A stretch of DNA of 64,000 bases, taken from contig JANEZZ010002704.1 in the NCBI GenBank assembly GCA_026122225.1, forward strand, positions 372,001-436,000, given 5' to 3'. The DNA is from Heloderma charlesbogerti. Its lineage: Eukaryota; Chordata; Lepidosauria; Squamata; Helodermatidae. The position numbers were made by a program, and so were the translations under genes. How positions within the stretch are numbered: the first letter of the stretch is position 1; every line of letters begins with the position of its first letter. The notes under the pieces were generated by a model. The model was not told the origin of the DNA. It did not search any database and was given only the letters and a program-made list of their open reading frames with translations. Positions 34,201 through 44,625 of the stretch are shown here, one piece after another.

Positions 34201-34855
34201 CAGAGATGCTTTTAACTTTCAGCTCCACCAATTAAAATCTGCCCTCACTGGTTGCCCTTCCACCAATTAATCAACAAAAGTATTTGTTGATTGATCTACT
34301 GCTTAAAGTAATTAAAAATTGCAACCCTTATTAGAATCAGCTTGTCAATAAGTAAATTAAAAACAGAGAAAAGTAGAAAAGTTAAAGATAACTCAGTACA
34401 AATAAGCATAATTTTCAGCTAAAAGAAAATATGAAATCATTTTACTTCAGCTAAGATTAAGAGAGTTATACAAAACTCACTCTAGACAATTCAGATTCTC
34501 CTATGAAGGGAGAAAGAGACACACCCTGGTTGTCTCAAATCTCTGCTGACAGTCTCTCTCTTACAGATAAATTACTAATATATTTTGTGACAAGAGCTGT
34601 TTGGAACAAAGTACAACATATTTTACAACTGGACCACAACCAGCATGGCAGAATTCCCATATCAAACAATTATTTCTCCTATCTTTAACCTGGGTACCAT
34701 CCCCATGACTGACCCTATTTCAATTGTATATCACCTCTGACAAATCCAGCTCTGATGGTCATCTGTTCTCTACAATCATCCATTTTGTATTCCGCTTTGG
34801 CTAATTTACTTTAACCTGTATTATTTCAAAAGCAAAGCATAAGCCTCATACCTGG

Positions 34856-35301
34856 TTCACACATAATGCTATCCCATAGTTTAATTAACACATGGTTTGT
34901 TGCCCCACTCAGAGGATCGAACAAACCGAGTTTTGTTTTCTCAATCACTGGGTTGTTTGTTTCCCTCCTCCTTCACCCACTCCTTTCCTGTATCCCAAAT
35001 GCCTTTGCGGTGCTGGAGTACTGGCATGTAGAGCAGCTGGTTGTTTTTTTTTACCACTTTTTCATGCTGCTTCTGCAGCCTGGTTAAACAATCCATGAAC
35101 ATCTCACATTTCTGAGTTCACACATAACGACAAACCATAGTTTAAACAACAGAGTCAACAAATCATGCGTTCTCTTTATGGGTTGTTCATTATTAACAAA
35201 CCATGGTTTGTTAGCGTGGCTAGGTTCACACATCATGACAACCAAGAATTCAACAACCCATGGGTTAAATAAACTATGGATTCATGTTATGTACAAACAG
35301 A
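34856..35301. mobile_element. Foldback DNA element (ggttcacacataatg ends)
   Basis: Starts 'ctggttcacacataatgc' and ends 'tggattcatgttatgtac'. Internal words 'ttcacacataacgacaaacc', 'aaccatggtttgttag' and 'ggttcacacatcatgacaac' recur. It appears to be one element with rearranged or doubled internal arms. Related to 12,441 and 21,549. Confidence 0.55.
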
Positions 35302-35328
35302 AGGCCTATAGCTAGCTAGTGCCAAGAC

Positions 35329-36157
35329 TAGGGATGTACAGATTCCACACCATCCGTTTCAGTGGGGAATCCGTGGGGGGGAGGCGATCCGTTCCTCCCT
35401 CCCGGAATCCGCGTGGAGCGGTTCTGCTCCATGAGGATTCCGCAGAGCCAAGGGCTGCCCTATTCCACCGTCTGCATGCCCTGGATTCCCCCGGGTTTTT
35501 TCTGGCTCCCCAAACTTATGTAAATAATTCCGTAAGTACTGCTGAAAAATCCTTTCCGCATGCACGCCATCGGTCTCCGTAAGCCTCGGGTCATAGGGAG
35601 AATGCCTATTTATTTTCGTAAAAAGGGTAAAGCCCTTCACAGGGATTCCCCATGTAACTTCCGGTCACCTGACCTCACCTGACCTCACTGGACCTGTCCT
35701 GAGCTCACCTCACCTGACCTCACTGGACCTGAGCTCACCTCACCTGACCTCACCTGACCTGCCCTGAGCTCACCTCACCTGACCTCACCAGACCTGTCCT
35801 GACCTCACCTCACCTGACCTCTCCTGACCTCACCACCACAGCAATAAAGAGAAAAGATGGAGGATTTCCATGGACTTCAAGACTCAGCCCCAGCGAAAGA
35901 AAGCCTCGGGTCACAGGGAAAATGCCTCATAAAAAGGGTAAAGCCGCTCGCGTTCTTCTTCCTCCATTTCCGATTTACAGATTTCTCTGCGTAATTATTT
36001 TCAAAAATCCGCCATTCAGCAGACAAAAAAAAAAAGGGTCCATGTGAGCTCCGGTCCGGGTCGACTGGACCGCTCTGTTCTGAGGAGGATTCCATGGACC
36101 AGATTTGTCAGAATTCGATTCATTTTAAAATTCATGCAGAATTTTCTGACATCCCTA
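35329..36157. mobile_element. Non-autonomous hAT-like transposon, 829 bp, perfect 8-bp TSD
   Basis: Ends 'tagggatgtacag' and 'ctgacatcccta' are inverted repeats. Exact 8-bp duplications 'gccaagac' flank it at 35,321-35,328 and 36,158-36,165. The body has a direct internal duplication: 'aagcctcgggtcatagggag' (35,580) and 'aagcctcgggtcacaggga' (35,901), each followed by 'aaaaagggtaaagcc'. Between them sits a minisatellite. The left third resembles the element at 36,873 ('ggaggcgatccgt'). Confidence 0.92.
35663..35832. repeat. Minisatellite of 'cctgacctca' units
   Basis: About seventeen imperfect 10-bp units (tcacctgacc / tcactggacc / tcctgagctc variants) arranged in a higher-order pattern of roughly 35-45 bp. 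It lies wholly within the 829-bp hAT-like element. Confidence 0.9.
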
Positions 36158-36539
36158 GCCAAGACCTCCCTTAGTAGTTCCCTTCCCCCATTTCTTTTCA
36201 CTCCTTCACAGATACTAGGGTGGCTGCTTATGAATGGGCAAAAAAGAAGAAATGCATCACCAAACAAGAGGGCAAAAAGGATAGCAGTTTGCATAACATT
36301 TGCATATGACACTTTGTGTATAGATACACATTTAAAGATAAATGCTATAATTTCAATAGAAATACTGTACACCATAGTATGGAATAGAGATGTAACATTT
36401 CTTGAAATTTTGAAGCCATGGGAAAAAAAAACTGTTTTTTTCCTAGAAAAAAATGGAAATTTGGGGGAAAATGGAAAAATAAGCAATACTTAAATTTTTA
36501 GCACCCTTTACAGATCTTAATTCACTTTGTTATTTTAAG

Positions 36540-36685
36540 ACAGTCTTCCCCAACCTGGTACTCTCCAGATATTTTGGATTCAGCTCCCATTAGCCTCGAG
36601 CAGGATGGCCAATGATCAGGAATGCTAGCCATTGCAGTCCAAAACATCTGAAGGGCACCAGGTCGAGAAAGCCTGCTTTAGGAAT
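36540..36685. mobile_element. Palindromic repeat, 'cttccccaacctgg' family
   Basis: 'cttccccaacctggtactct' is mirrored by 'gggcaccaggtcgagaaag', and 'gatattttggattcagctcc' by 'gcagtccaaaacatctg'. Second clear copy of the family at 13,294. Confidence 0.75.
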
Positions 36686-36721
36686 GTAAAGCAGCTTTTA
36701 TGTTCCTAAAGTTAAATTATG

Positions 36722-36867
36722 TATAACATGGTTTGCTCATAAAATTAGTTATATTTGAAAACTTTAAAAAGTGAACTCAGTAAATTTGTAATTAATGTCT
36801 GAATAAACTATATTTTAAAAATTTAATATGCCAAACATGATAATTTTATGAGCAAACCAAGTTATAT
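36722..36867. mobile_element. Foldback with 26-bp terminal arms
   Basis: 'acatggtttgctcataaaat' near the left and 'attttatgagcaaaccaagt' at the right pair over about 26 bp with one mismatch. The right arm abuts the TSD of the next hAT-like element. Confidence 0.75.
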
Positions 36868-36872
36868 GTAAC

Positions 36873-37992
36873 TAGGGGTGTACGAAACATACTCACCAGT
36901 CCACTAGGGGGGTCCATGGGGGGGGAGGCGATCCGTCCCTCCCCCCGGAATCCTCCCCGGCCAGCTCTGCTCCGTGGCAAGTCCATGGAGCTGCCAGCCA
37001 GGCCCATCCACAGCTGGCCTTTCGGCCACTGCCATGCAAATGGCGTCCGGTGTAGTGGACGCCATTTGTCTCCCTGCCTTTTGCGTCCCTGCCTTTTGCC
37101 TTGATAGGCTACGTAAATCTTTACGTAGCCTATCACGGCAAAGAGCAGGGATGCAAATGGAGTAGCAGACGCTATTTGTGTCCCTGCTCTTTGCCATGAT
37201 AGGCTCCGTAAAGATTTATGCAGCCTATCACGGCAAAAGGCAGGGACGCAAATGGCGTCCACTACGCCAGGCGCCATTTGCGTCCAAAGATAGACAGCAG
37301 CGGCCGGCAGCAGCCGGCGCAGATTCCCCCAGGTGGCGGAGGTGAGTCTTTTGTTCCGCCACTGTCAGGAGCTCCCTAGCTGCTTCTTGCAGTCCCCTCC
37401 AATAGCCAACTCAGGACATAGACGACAAGGATTCTTTCTGAGGCTTTATTCCTTTATTACTTTATGACTCTTTCAGATACTAATAACTAGCGACTAAGCA
37501 AGGAACAGCACTGGGGAAAGATAGCAGAGTAGCCTAAGCTCCAGGTAAGGCAGTTGGCCCCCGTTTGAAGGGGAACCACGGGAAGACTCTGAACTTATGG
37601 GCTATGGAGAGATCCTCCCTCTTTCCCTTGGGTCCTCGGGACGCAACCGTTGTTTCAGCACCAAACGAGCGGTACGCCTCCTTTTGGCGCCCGCCATTGC
37701 TCGTCACTCCCTGCGTCTGCGCCGAGCGTCCAGTAAGCCCCCCTCCACCGCTCTCTCACTGCTGGGGTCACTATCTATCCCAGGAACGCTGGCAGGAGGA
37801 ATCTCCGCCAGCTGCTGTGCTTGTGAGAGATGAGTGAGCTCCTTTCCCACGGATTGCTGTTCCCCTTCAGAATCAGAACTGCTCTGGGGCTCTATGGGCT
37901 CAGTTTCCACCCTGACATCTGCAGACTCCGGGGGCCAGATTCTTAGAATCCGGCCTCATTGGAGTCCATGGCGGAATCCTCCGCCATCCCTA
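36873..37992. mobile_element. Nested hAT-like element, 1.1 kb, perfect 8-bp TSD
   Basis: Starts 'taggggtgtac' and ends 'gccatcccta'. Exact 8-bp duplications 'tatgtaac' flank it at 36,865-36,872 and 37,993-38,000. The body is full of hairpins: 37,036-37,065 (aaatggcgtcc / ggacgccattt), and 37,103-37,134 with perfect 15-bp arms (gataggctacgtaaa) and a 2-nt loop, then related arms to 37,290. GC-rich. Confidence 0.9.
37373..37917 (-). mobile_element. Possible solo LTR
   Basis: On the minus strand the segment begins TGTCAGGG and ends CCTGACA, carries AATAAA about 95 bases before its end, and differs in texture from the hairpin-rich flanks of the host element. No 4-6 bp flanking duplication was found, so this is a tentative reading. 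It may instead be part of the host element. Confidence 0.3.
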
Positions 37993-38632
37993 TATGTAAC
38001 AGATTTTAGGTTCCTAGTTTATGTCTGACCTGAGGGCACTTCAGCAAGCAATCCCTGAAACATCTGAATCATCCTAGAAGCCAGAAGAAGCAGAAAGAAC
38101 TGGAGGCAGAGGAAGACAAGTCCAGAAACACAGGACTCTATAGAACAAAACCCAAAAGGTCAAGAATGTATATTTTCTTCCATATTATGATGTGGTGAAT
38201 CTATTCACATGTTGGGAAACTGAGCATGACTTGGAGCATCCCAAAATGTATATCAGTAAAAGATACATTGGATCAATAATTTTATAATGAAATAATGATG
38301 CTGAGAATGTTACAGACAGGCTTAACAAACATTTTCCCCATGGCTTCATTATTTCCAGACATTTTACATCTCAAGCCTTTCTATAAAAGTCTTCTTATTA
38401 CATAATTTTTAAAAAATCATTTGAGGGAAGTAAAGGCTGGGTAACAATATATAAACACCTTGTCTTAAATAATAACAGAAAATATTTCATAATCCCAAGC
38501 GTGTCAATTTCTTAAATTTTCCAGACAAAAACAAAAATAGTCTTTCAAATAAAACAGAAAAAAACTGGGGGTTTCCCCCAACATTTCCTGATTTTTCGCT
38601 GGGTCTTCACATCTCTAATATGGAAGAGCAAA

Positions 38633-38808
38633 GGGCTGGATGCGCCCGATCTCGTCTGATCTCGTCAGCTAAGCAGGGTCAGCCCTGCTTAGTACTTGGA
38701 TGGGAGAGACTACCTGGGAATCAGGCTTCCTGCACTGAACAGGGGGTTGGACTCGATGGTCTTGCAGGCCCCTTCTAACCCTATGATTCTATGATATGAT
38801 TCTATGAT
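38633..38808 (+). mobile_element. 5S rRNA-derived SINE with CR1-like tail, second copy
   Basis: 'gcgcccgatctcgtctgatc', 'agctaagcagggtcag' and 'ttagtacttggatgggag' follow 5S rRNA order, with a small duplication (gagagac) and one small substitution block (ctcgtcagc). The tail runs 'ttggactcgatggtcttgca', 'ggccccttctaaccctatg' and 'attctatgata' repeats. It starts just after the right TSD of the 2.2-kb hAT-like element. Confidence 0.88.
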
Positions 38809-39031
38809 AAGACTGTGGCCAGGTGACCTGTGTGCTTGCTCAGCTTGCTGTTGTTGGGCAATGTTAAGGCCCAGCTCCTCCTCCTAATGTTTTGGGTTTT
38901 TTTTTAATCTTTATATCAGACTTGGACTGGACAGCCCCCTCAAATAGAGGACTCCTTCAAATTAGGAGACAGTCCTCTGGCAGCCCTTCAATTAAAGGGT
39001 GGTCTTCTGTAAAAGAGGGCACATGGCCACC
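38809..39031 (-). mobile_element. Unclassified repeat pair, copy 1
   Basis: Plus strand 'aagactgtggccaggtgacc', 'gctcagcttgctg', 'ggcccagctcctcctcc' and 'ctgtaaaagagggcacatgg' are the reverse complement, in order, of 60,742-60,965. Non-coding; about 220 bp. The 'agggtggccctgtgtcc' end looks like a DNA-transposon terminus. Confidence 0.6.
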
Positions 39032-39706
39032 TGAACAGATACCAGGGTCAGTTTACAGCCTTGAATTTGCACACCCTTCCACATTGGTCCCACATGTATG
39101 CAGAACCTTTAAAGCTGACCAGAGCCTGTGTGGTTAAACGCCTAAATGAGTAGCTGGCTGTACTTATGGGATCTACCCACAGCTTTTCCATCATGGGCAG
39201 ACCACATGACTAGGGCCTATTCACATTAATATATACATGTGTGGGCATTATTCACATCCAAGGCTCTATACCCAATGCAGGGGTGGTTGTGCTGCCTGGG
39301 TCAATAGCCAATATGCTGGGATTGTATGTGAGGTAACCAACAAAGGCTTTGCATACATATATCAGTTCTTCCCTGCCACGGACACAAACACTATCTCCCT
39401 CAGCCACATGTTTCCCTACCTGTTCATTTCGTTTCTTGTTCTTTCTCCCTCTGTGGGGTGGTGGTACATACACTTACCTAGCCATGGACTTTCTTTACTT
39501 GGTGAAGGAGCAGGTCAGGTGTGCAACCCCCCTCCACCATGCGACATCATAATAAAGGCTTTGTGTATATGAGGAGGCCCAGTTTGTACAATTTTTTTTT
39601 TCCTGAGGGAGAAAGTTTACAAGAATAAAAGTTCAACACATGCAGATATTTGTGAGAGGCCCTCAAGCTGCACATTACTTTATGTGTACCATGGGTGGCA
39701 CAACTT
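39032..39706. other. No recognisable feature
   Basis: No gene or repeat recognised; a T-run is at 39,590-39,600. Confidence 0.4.
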
Positions 39707-40095
39707 TATTTATTAATTAATTTATTATATAAAATGTTTTTAGGCCACCTTTAAGGGTAGAACTCTCTCAAGGCAGCATATAACATAAATATTAAAACCC
39801 CAAAACAAAACTAATACCATAGAAAATCAATCAATAAATATTCAATAAAACACTATAAAAACAGATGCTCATTTCTGTACCACACCAAGAAGATAAATGG
39901 CTGAGTGAGTGTATGAACCAGCTCTGTATCTTTGATCTAGCAAAGGCAATATTTATGTTCTTACAAACGGAATAAATACAATTAGGTGTGCACATGGATT
40001 TATTTATTTCAATACGTGGCCCCACTTTTCCAATTCATTGTCGAAAGTGACTCACACATAACAAATATCAAAACCTATTAAAACCATGTCTCAGG
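39707..40095 (-). mobile_element. LINE/SINE 3' tail fragments
   Basis: Two stretches, 39,707-39,810 and 39,998-40,095, begin with (ATTT)n and continue into 'aggccacctttaagggtag' or 'ggccccacttttccaattc', wording similar to the L2 and SINE tails elsewhere. Short and degraded. Confidence 0.4.
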
Positions 40096-40531
40096 CTTTG
40101 GACAATGAGAAGGTTGAGTGCAATAGAAGTCTCTCACCAAACAGTCTAGACAGCTACTGAGCAAAATATTAGAAAAATACTCTGTGTCCATGCTTGCCCA
40201 ATTTTACTCAATTTGTGGAACAGATGAGTGGAGCAAAAACGTCACCAATTCCATGCTAGCTTTCATCTAGCTGTCATGCATTGCCTATATACATGTGTCC
40301 ATTTCAGATCCACCAAAAAGTAATAAAGCATTCGTGTGTGTGTCCACACATACTTTTATTCGGTTTTTGTTTCCCCCCTATAATAACCAATACAGAGTTA
40401 GCAAAGTGTAGGGAAAGGTAGGAGGTTAAAATAGAGTATAACAATAACCAACAGCTCTCATCCCCACTCACCCAGAGTGGCCATGGGACATGCTGTCTGG
40501 GGCTGTAGTCCAACACATCTGGACCACACCA

Positions 40532-41486
40532 GGGGGTCATCTACATGGTACCACTTTCAACCTTCGTTGTAACTGCGCAGCATTGCAGCTGCGAATTAGC
40601 TTCTGCTGAGGTACACGTGAAATTTACTGCAGACTTCTCGAATGGGAAAATCCGCTGTGCCCTGACACATATTCACTGAAGCAAAGTAAACTGTGGCAGT
40701 CGCACTGCTCTCTTTTTTTGCCATTATATTTAAATGGGCAGCTGCACAGGCCTGTGAGGGTGGGGGTGTGACACTTCGGGTTTTAGTGGCTGTTTTGTAT
40801 TTTAGGCATTCTTTTGTGTCTGTCCATTCCTTGTTAGGTAAAATATGGGTGGTCTGCTTCTTAGTTACCATGCCAACTGTTTGGCAGTTCTTCAGCCCGA
40901 GAGTCTCGCAATGGTTCACACAGACCAAGGCGTGTGCCCATGAGAGGTACATGCTTACCCATCATTCCAAAATGGTGGCTGAAGCAAAGTTGGTCCTGAT
41001 ACAGAGTTGGTTCATACACTCACTCAGCCATTTACCTTCTGCTCCCCCTGACATCCCACCCCACCCCCACGGCCCTTAGTCACTGACTCCAAAGCAGCCA
41101 TTGCGAAGGGGTGTGAAGCTGAGAAGGTGTGCAGAGATGTGGCTAAAGAAATGAGCACACTTCTCTGTGCCTCTGTAACTGTGCAGCCACAAAGGAACAG
41201 AGAGGAGTGAAGGCGTGTCACAGAGTGACACAGACACTAGGCACGCCTACCACACGCCCACCACAAAATGCAAAGTTGGTTCGGGGAAGGGACAGACAGC
41301 TCGCAGCCATGGGGAAACCTGCAGCAAACTAAAAACATTGCAGCAAAACGCCTCTTTGGAAATCCACATTTTCCGGGTGAAAACCCTGGTTTGGCTGCAA
41401 AGTGGCGACTGTGTCGTATGTCCCAAAGGACCTCGAACTGAAGAATTACAAGCTGGAGTAAATGGCTCGTGTAGATGGGTCCCAGG
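40532..41486 (-). mobile_element. DNA-transposon family 'ggccccatctacac', copy 1
   Basis: Left end 'gggggtcatctacatgg' and right end 'gtgtagatgggtccc' are inverted repeats. The body matches, in reverse orientation, the copies at 57,128-57,798 and 58,822-59,648: 'ctgcgcagcattgcagctg', 'gagagtctcgcaatggttc', 'gaggtacatgcttaccc', 'gtgtcacagagtgacac' and 'cctctgtaactgtgcagc'. Some parts are weakly palindromic. No transposase frame. Confidence 0.8.
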
Positions 41487-41564
41487 TCAGGCAACGCTAG
41501 CATGCACATCCAAGATACATAGATATATGTCTGGGAGCTGTTGTTTACAGTATATTGCAAGCTC

Positions 41565-41566
41565 AC

Positions 41567-41610
<44 letters not shown>

Positions 41611-41612
41611 CG
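41565..41612. repeat. (GA)n microsatellite
   Basis: Two GA runs separated by GACA. Confidence 0.93.
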
Positions 41613-41705
41613 CATCGAGATCTTCCATCCATTGCACTATTGCTGGAGAAGATGTATCATTCCAGCATTGGAGAACAAAGTCTTTTTGCTACCAATATGA
41701 AAGAC

Positions 41706-41800
41706 TGATTGATTGATTGATTGATTGATTTTATTTAGTACAGCTATATCCTGCCTTTGTTCCATCATGGATTTTGAGGCAGCAAATAAGGGGATTCCCA
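41706..41800 (-). mobile_element. (ATTG)n run and short LINE tail
   Basis: Six ATTG units at 41,706-41,731, then 'agctatatcctgcctttgtt', which resembles the start of inverted LINE/SINE tails. Confidence 0.45.
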
Positions 41801-41828
41801 GGGTAATAGAGCATTCTGAGAACATGAC

Positions 41829-42712
41829 ATAAAAACATAAGAGGATCTGTACTGGATCAGATCATAGGCCTACCTAGTTCAGCTTTCTGTTCCCACAGTG
41901 GCCAGCCAGATGCCTAGGGAAGCCCACAACCAGGACATAAGCACAATAGCACTCTCCCATGCATATTCCCCAGCTACTAGTATTGAGAGGTGTACTGTTT
42001 CTGATCCCGGAGGTAATATACAGTCATCATGACTAGAAGCCATTGATAGCCTTCTCCTCCATGAACTCTCTACTCCCTTCTTAAAGCCATCTAAGTTGGT
42101 AGCCATCATTACCAATAGTTTAACTATGAGCTGTGTGAAGAAGTACTTCTTTTTATTTGTCCTGAATCTTCCACAACTCGTCCTTATATCCACTTTCTCC
42201 ACACCATGCATAATTTTTACACACCTCTCTCATGTCCCCTCCCCTTACTTGTCTTTTTTCTAAATTAAAAAGCCCCAACTATTGCGACCTTTCCTCACAG
42301 GGGAGTTGCTCCAGGCTCTTTACTGTTTGGGTTGTCCTTTTTTGCACCTTTTCCAGCTCTACAATACCCTTTTTGAGGTGTGGTAACCAGAATTGTGTCC
42401 AGTATTCCAAGTGTGGTCACATCATAGTTTTGTACAAAGGCATTATGATATTGGCAGTATTATTTTCAATTCCTTTACTAATGATCCCCAACATGGAATT
42501 TGCCTTTTTCACAGCAGCAACTGCACTCTGGGTCGATGTTTTCATCAAGTTATCACCACAGCACCAAGATCCCTTTCCTCATCAGCCTCCACCAGCTCAG
42601 ACCCACATCAGCATATATGTGAAGTTAGGATTTTTTGCCCTAATATGAATCACTTTACACTTGCTTACACTGAACCGCATTTACCATTTTAATGCTCATT
42701 CCCCTAGTAGTT
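41829..42712 (-). mobile_element. CR1-clade LINE, C-terminal RT region and 3' end
   Basis: Minus-strand translation, with frame breaks, gives 'AAVKKANSMLGIISKGIENN', 'IIMPLYKTMM.PHLEYW', 'LKKGIVELEKVQKRTT' and 'LEQLPCEER', then 'LGLFNLEKRQVRG' and 'TNLDGFKKGVES'. This is the order of the CR1 ORF2 C-terminus. The terminal 200 bp recur at 22.0, 50.4 and 53.6 kb. Inactive through several stops and frameshifts. Confidence 0.85.
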
Positions 42713-43446
42713 CTGTTCTTGTTAAGTAATATAAGCATACCTTAATGGAATGGTCAGTCATTGAGAAAATCCAAGAGTCTGTTATAGCACTTATTAATGT
42801 TATTTTAATGCCTTGGTTAATGAGCTCTGAAGTGTGCAGACACAGCTTCAGCACTATACAGGTTAAAGTCGCCATTGCCAGTCAGATCGCTAAATGTATT
42901 TTCATATTTAATGCCTCTTTTTAAACAGAAAGCGTTATGGAAGAGGCTTTATTGTAATGGTGAACAAGAAGAAGTGAACACAGTTTAGTGATCTACATCA
43001 AAGTGAGGGTTGATATACATTCTGCAAAAACGGTGTATTTTGTGATATAATTATCTGTTTCAGACATCCATCTGCCCTCTCCCTCTGAGATATTTAGGTT
43101 GATGGTATTACGTATACATACATATTGATTTACTATGGTGGAGCATGAAGGTTGACCTCCGCAATCTCCATTTACGGAACATTGGTGTCTGGATGAAAAG
43201 TGGGGGAGTTCTATGTTCAGAGCACGTACACCTGCAAGAGATCTCTGTCTTTGTGCTTTAGGGTTGCTAACTATTTTACTGACTCTGGTCCTGCTTGTTT
43301 GTTTTTCTCCATCCATTTATCTTTATGTCAGGAGAAGCTTCACCAGCTCAGGCTGTACAAAGAAGATAGGTTTGTTTAGGTGCTTGAAAGAGGGATTACC
43401 ACTTGTGGTGTTAATGGTGTGCGTGAGGTGATGTTAGAAGAATAAC
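42713..43446. other. No recognisable feature
   Basis: AT-rich; the 107-codon minus frame at 42,993-43,316 shows no familiar motif. Confidence 0.4.
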
Positions 43447-43892
43447 TCTTTGTGCATCTGATGAAGTTAGAGTCTTGCTTATGCCATAATAAACCCAGGC
43501 CTGATGTGAGCACCCGGTGTCTTCAGAGAGCTGACAGGGCCCCAGCTCACTGGCAAGGCCCACCGCTGATGCCTGTCCTGGGTCCCCACTCTATTTAGCT
43601 GGGCGTGTGAGGCATCCACCATTTCCCCCCCCTCAGTGCCCTTGAAATATCATTCCTTCAGAACACGGAGGGAAATTTAAAAGACAACCTCCACTGGGCC
43701 AGTTGCATTGTTCCTGCTGACGCCACCACCATCAGATAAGTCTGCCAGGAGTTCCCCCAATGTACAATAGGGCCTACCAGATGGGTCTTTGCCCAGGGCC
43801 CCTTCAAACCCGAATCCAGCCCTGAATACATCAACTTATCTTTAAGGTGCCACAATACTTGGTTGTTTTTGCTGCAACAGACTTACACTGCT
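43447..43892 (+). mobile_element. Hammerhead-type repeat unit, split by an insertion
   Basis: The first part contains 'gcatctgatgaagttagagt' with an intact CTGATGA at 43,458-43,464 and 'cttatgccataataaacc'. The second part (43,833-43,892) continues 'cttatctttaaggtgccac', 'aatacttggttgttttt' and 'gctgcaacagacttacactg'. The GAAA box is lost. The two parts join into the family order once 43,496-43,824 and one TSD copy are removed. Confidence 0.6.
43496..43824. mobile_element. Probable hAT-like insertion, 329 bp
   Basis: Starts 'caggcctgatgtgag' and ends 'cgaatccagccctg', imperfect inverted ends. Flanking 8-mers 'aataaacc' and 'aatacatc' match 6 of 8. Its place inside a recognisable repeat makes the insertion itself clear, even though the family is not. 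Confidence 0.6.
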
Positions 43893-44061
43893 ATCCCTTT
43901 GCTTGGGTGGTGTACACTTTCCCCTAATTAATACAATAGTTTTAATAGTTTAAAGTTCCTACACCAAAGATAACTAGGGAGAACAAATCCAAAACACACA
44001 ATTTTAGTTCTCTTTTTAAGCAAGATACGACAACACTGAATTGGAACTGTCCAAGACTGAA

Positions 44062-44625
44062 GGTGCTTCCAGACAAGGTTTTTATCACGCCATTGCCATG
44101 CCTCTTTCAAGGTAGTGCTGGGTTCAGGTCTTTGAGGGCCTTGGGCAATGGGCCCCTTCTCACTACCACTGTCACCAGCTGCACTTGCTCCTCCTCCTCT
44201 TTCTCATCATTGCTACCACTTGCTTGCTTGGCAGGCAGAGAGCCAGGGAGCAAGGAGGCCATGGCATCCCCTGCTCCCCTTCTCACCCCCCCCCCATGGT
44301 CTGGGCTAGAGCGAGAGACAGGTGAACAAGCAGCTTGCAGTGGGGAAGAGGAGGAGCAACTCCAGGGGGCTTTTGTCAGTGGGCCTCTGCTGGGGTGTGG
44401 GCCCTCGGCAGGTGACCAAACATGCCTACCCTTGATGCTAGCCCTGACTGACAGAATTTACAGGGGGCGGGGGAGATGTCTGTCTTCCACTCATAACACT
44501 CCCATGTTTTCCCACCGCTTCTTCCATCATTCCCCCCACCCCAGATGATCTGTTAAAGAAAAGCCGAAATTGCTCCACAATGCCTTCTGATAGGTAGTGG
44601 TAGGAGCCCTCCATCTGGAAGCACC
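44062..44625. mobile_element. DNA element with 'ggtgcttccaga' ends
   Basis: Left end 'ggtgcttccagacaaggttt' and right end 'ccatctggaagcaccc' are inverted repeats. The right part ('ttttcccaccgcttcttcc', 'gatctgttaaagaaaag', 'cacaatgccttctga') recurs at 55,990-56,175, and the left end recurs at 60,198. The middle (about 44,110-44,450) is GC-rich and may be a later insertion. Confidence 0.65.

Larger units (their letters stand above)
36385..38617. mobile_element. hAT-like element, 2.2 kb, hosting further insertions
   Basis: Ends 'tagagatgtaa' and 'cacatctcta' are inverted repeats. Flanking 8-mers 'gtatggaa' (36,377-36,384) and 'atatggaa' (38,618-38,625) match 7 of 8. Its own sequence appears A-rich; inside are a palindromic repeat (36,540), a foldback (36,722) and the 1.1-kb hAT-like element at 36,873. 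No transposase frame visible. Confidence 0.8.

Noticed and set aside
35663..35832. CRISPR-like array
   Set aside because: Units are about 10 bp and contiguous, with no spacers. It is a minisatellite in a eukaryotic transposon.
40590..41480. Retroviral or LTR structure
   Set aside because: Terminal repeats are inverted, not direct, and there is no primer-binding or polypurine site.
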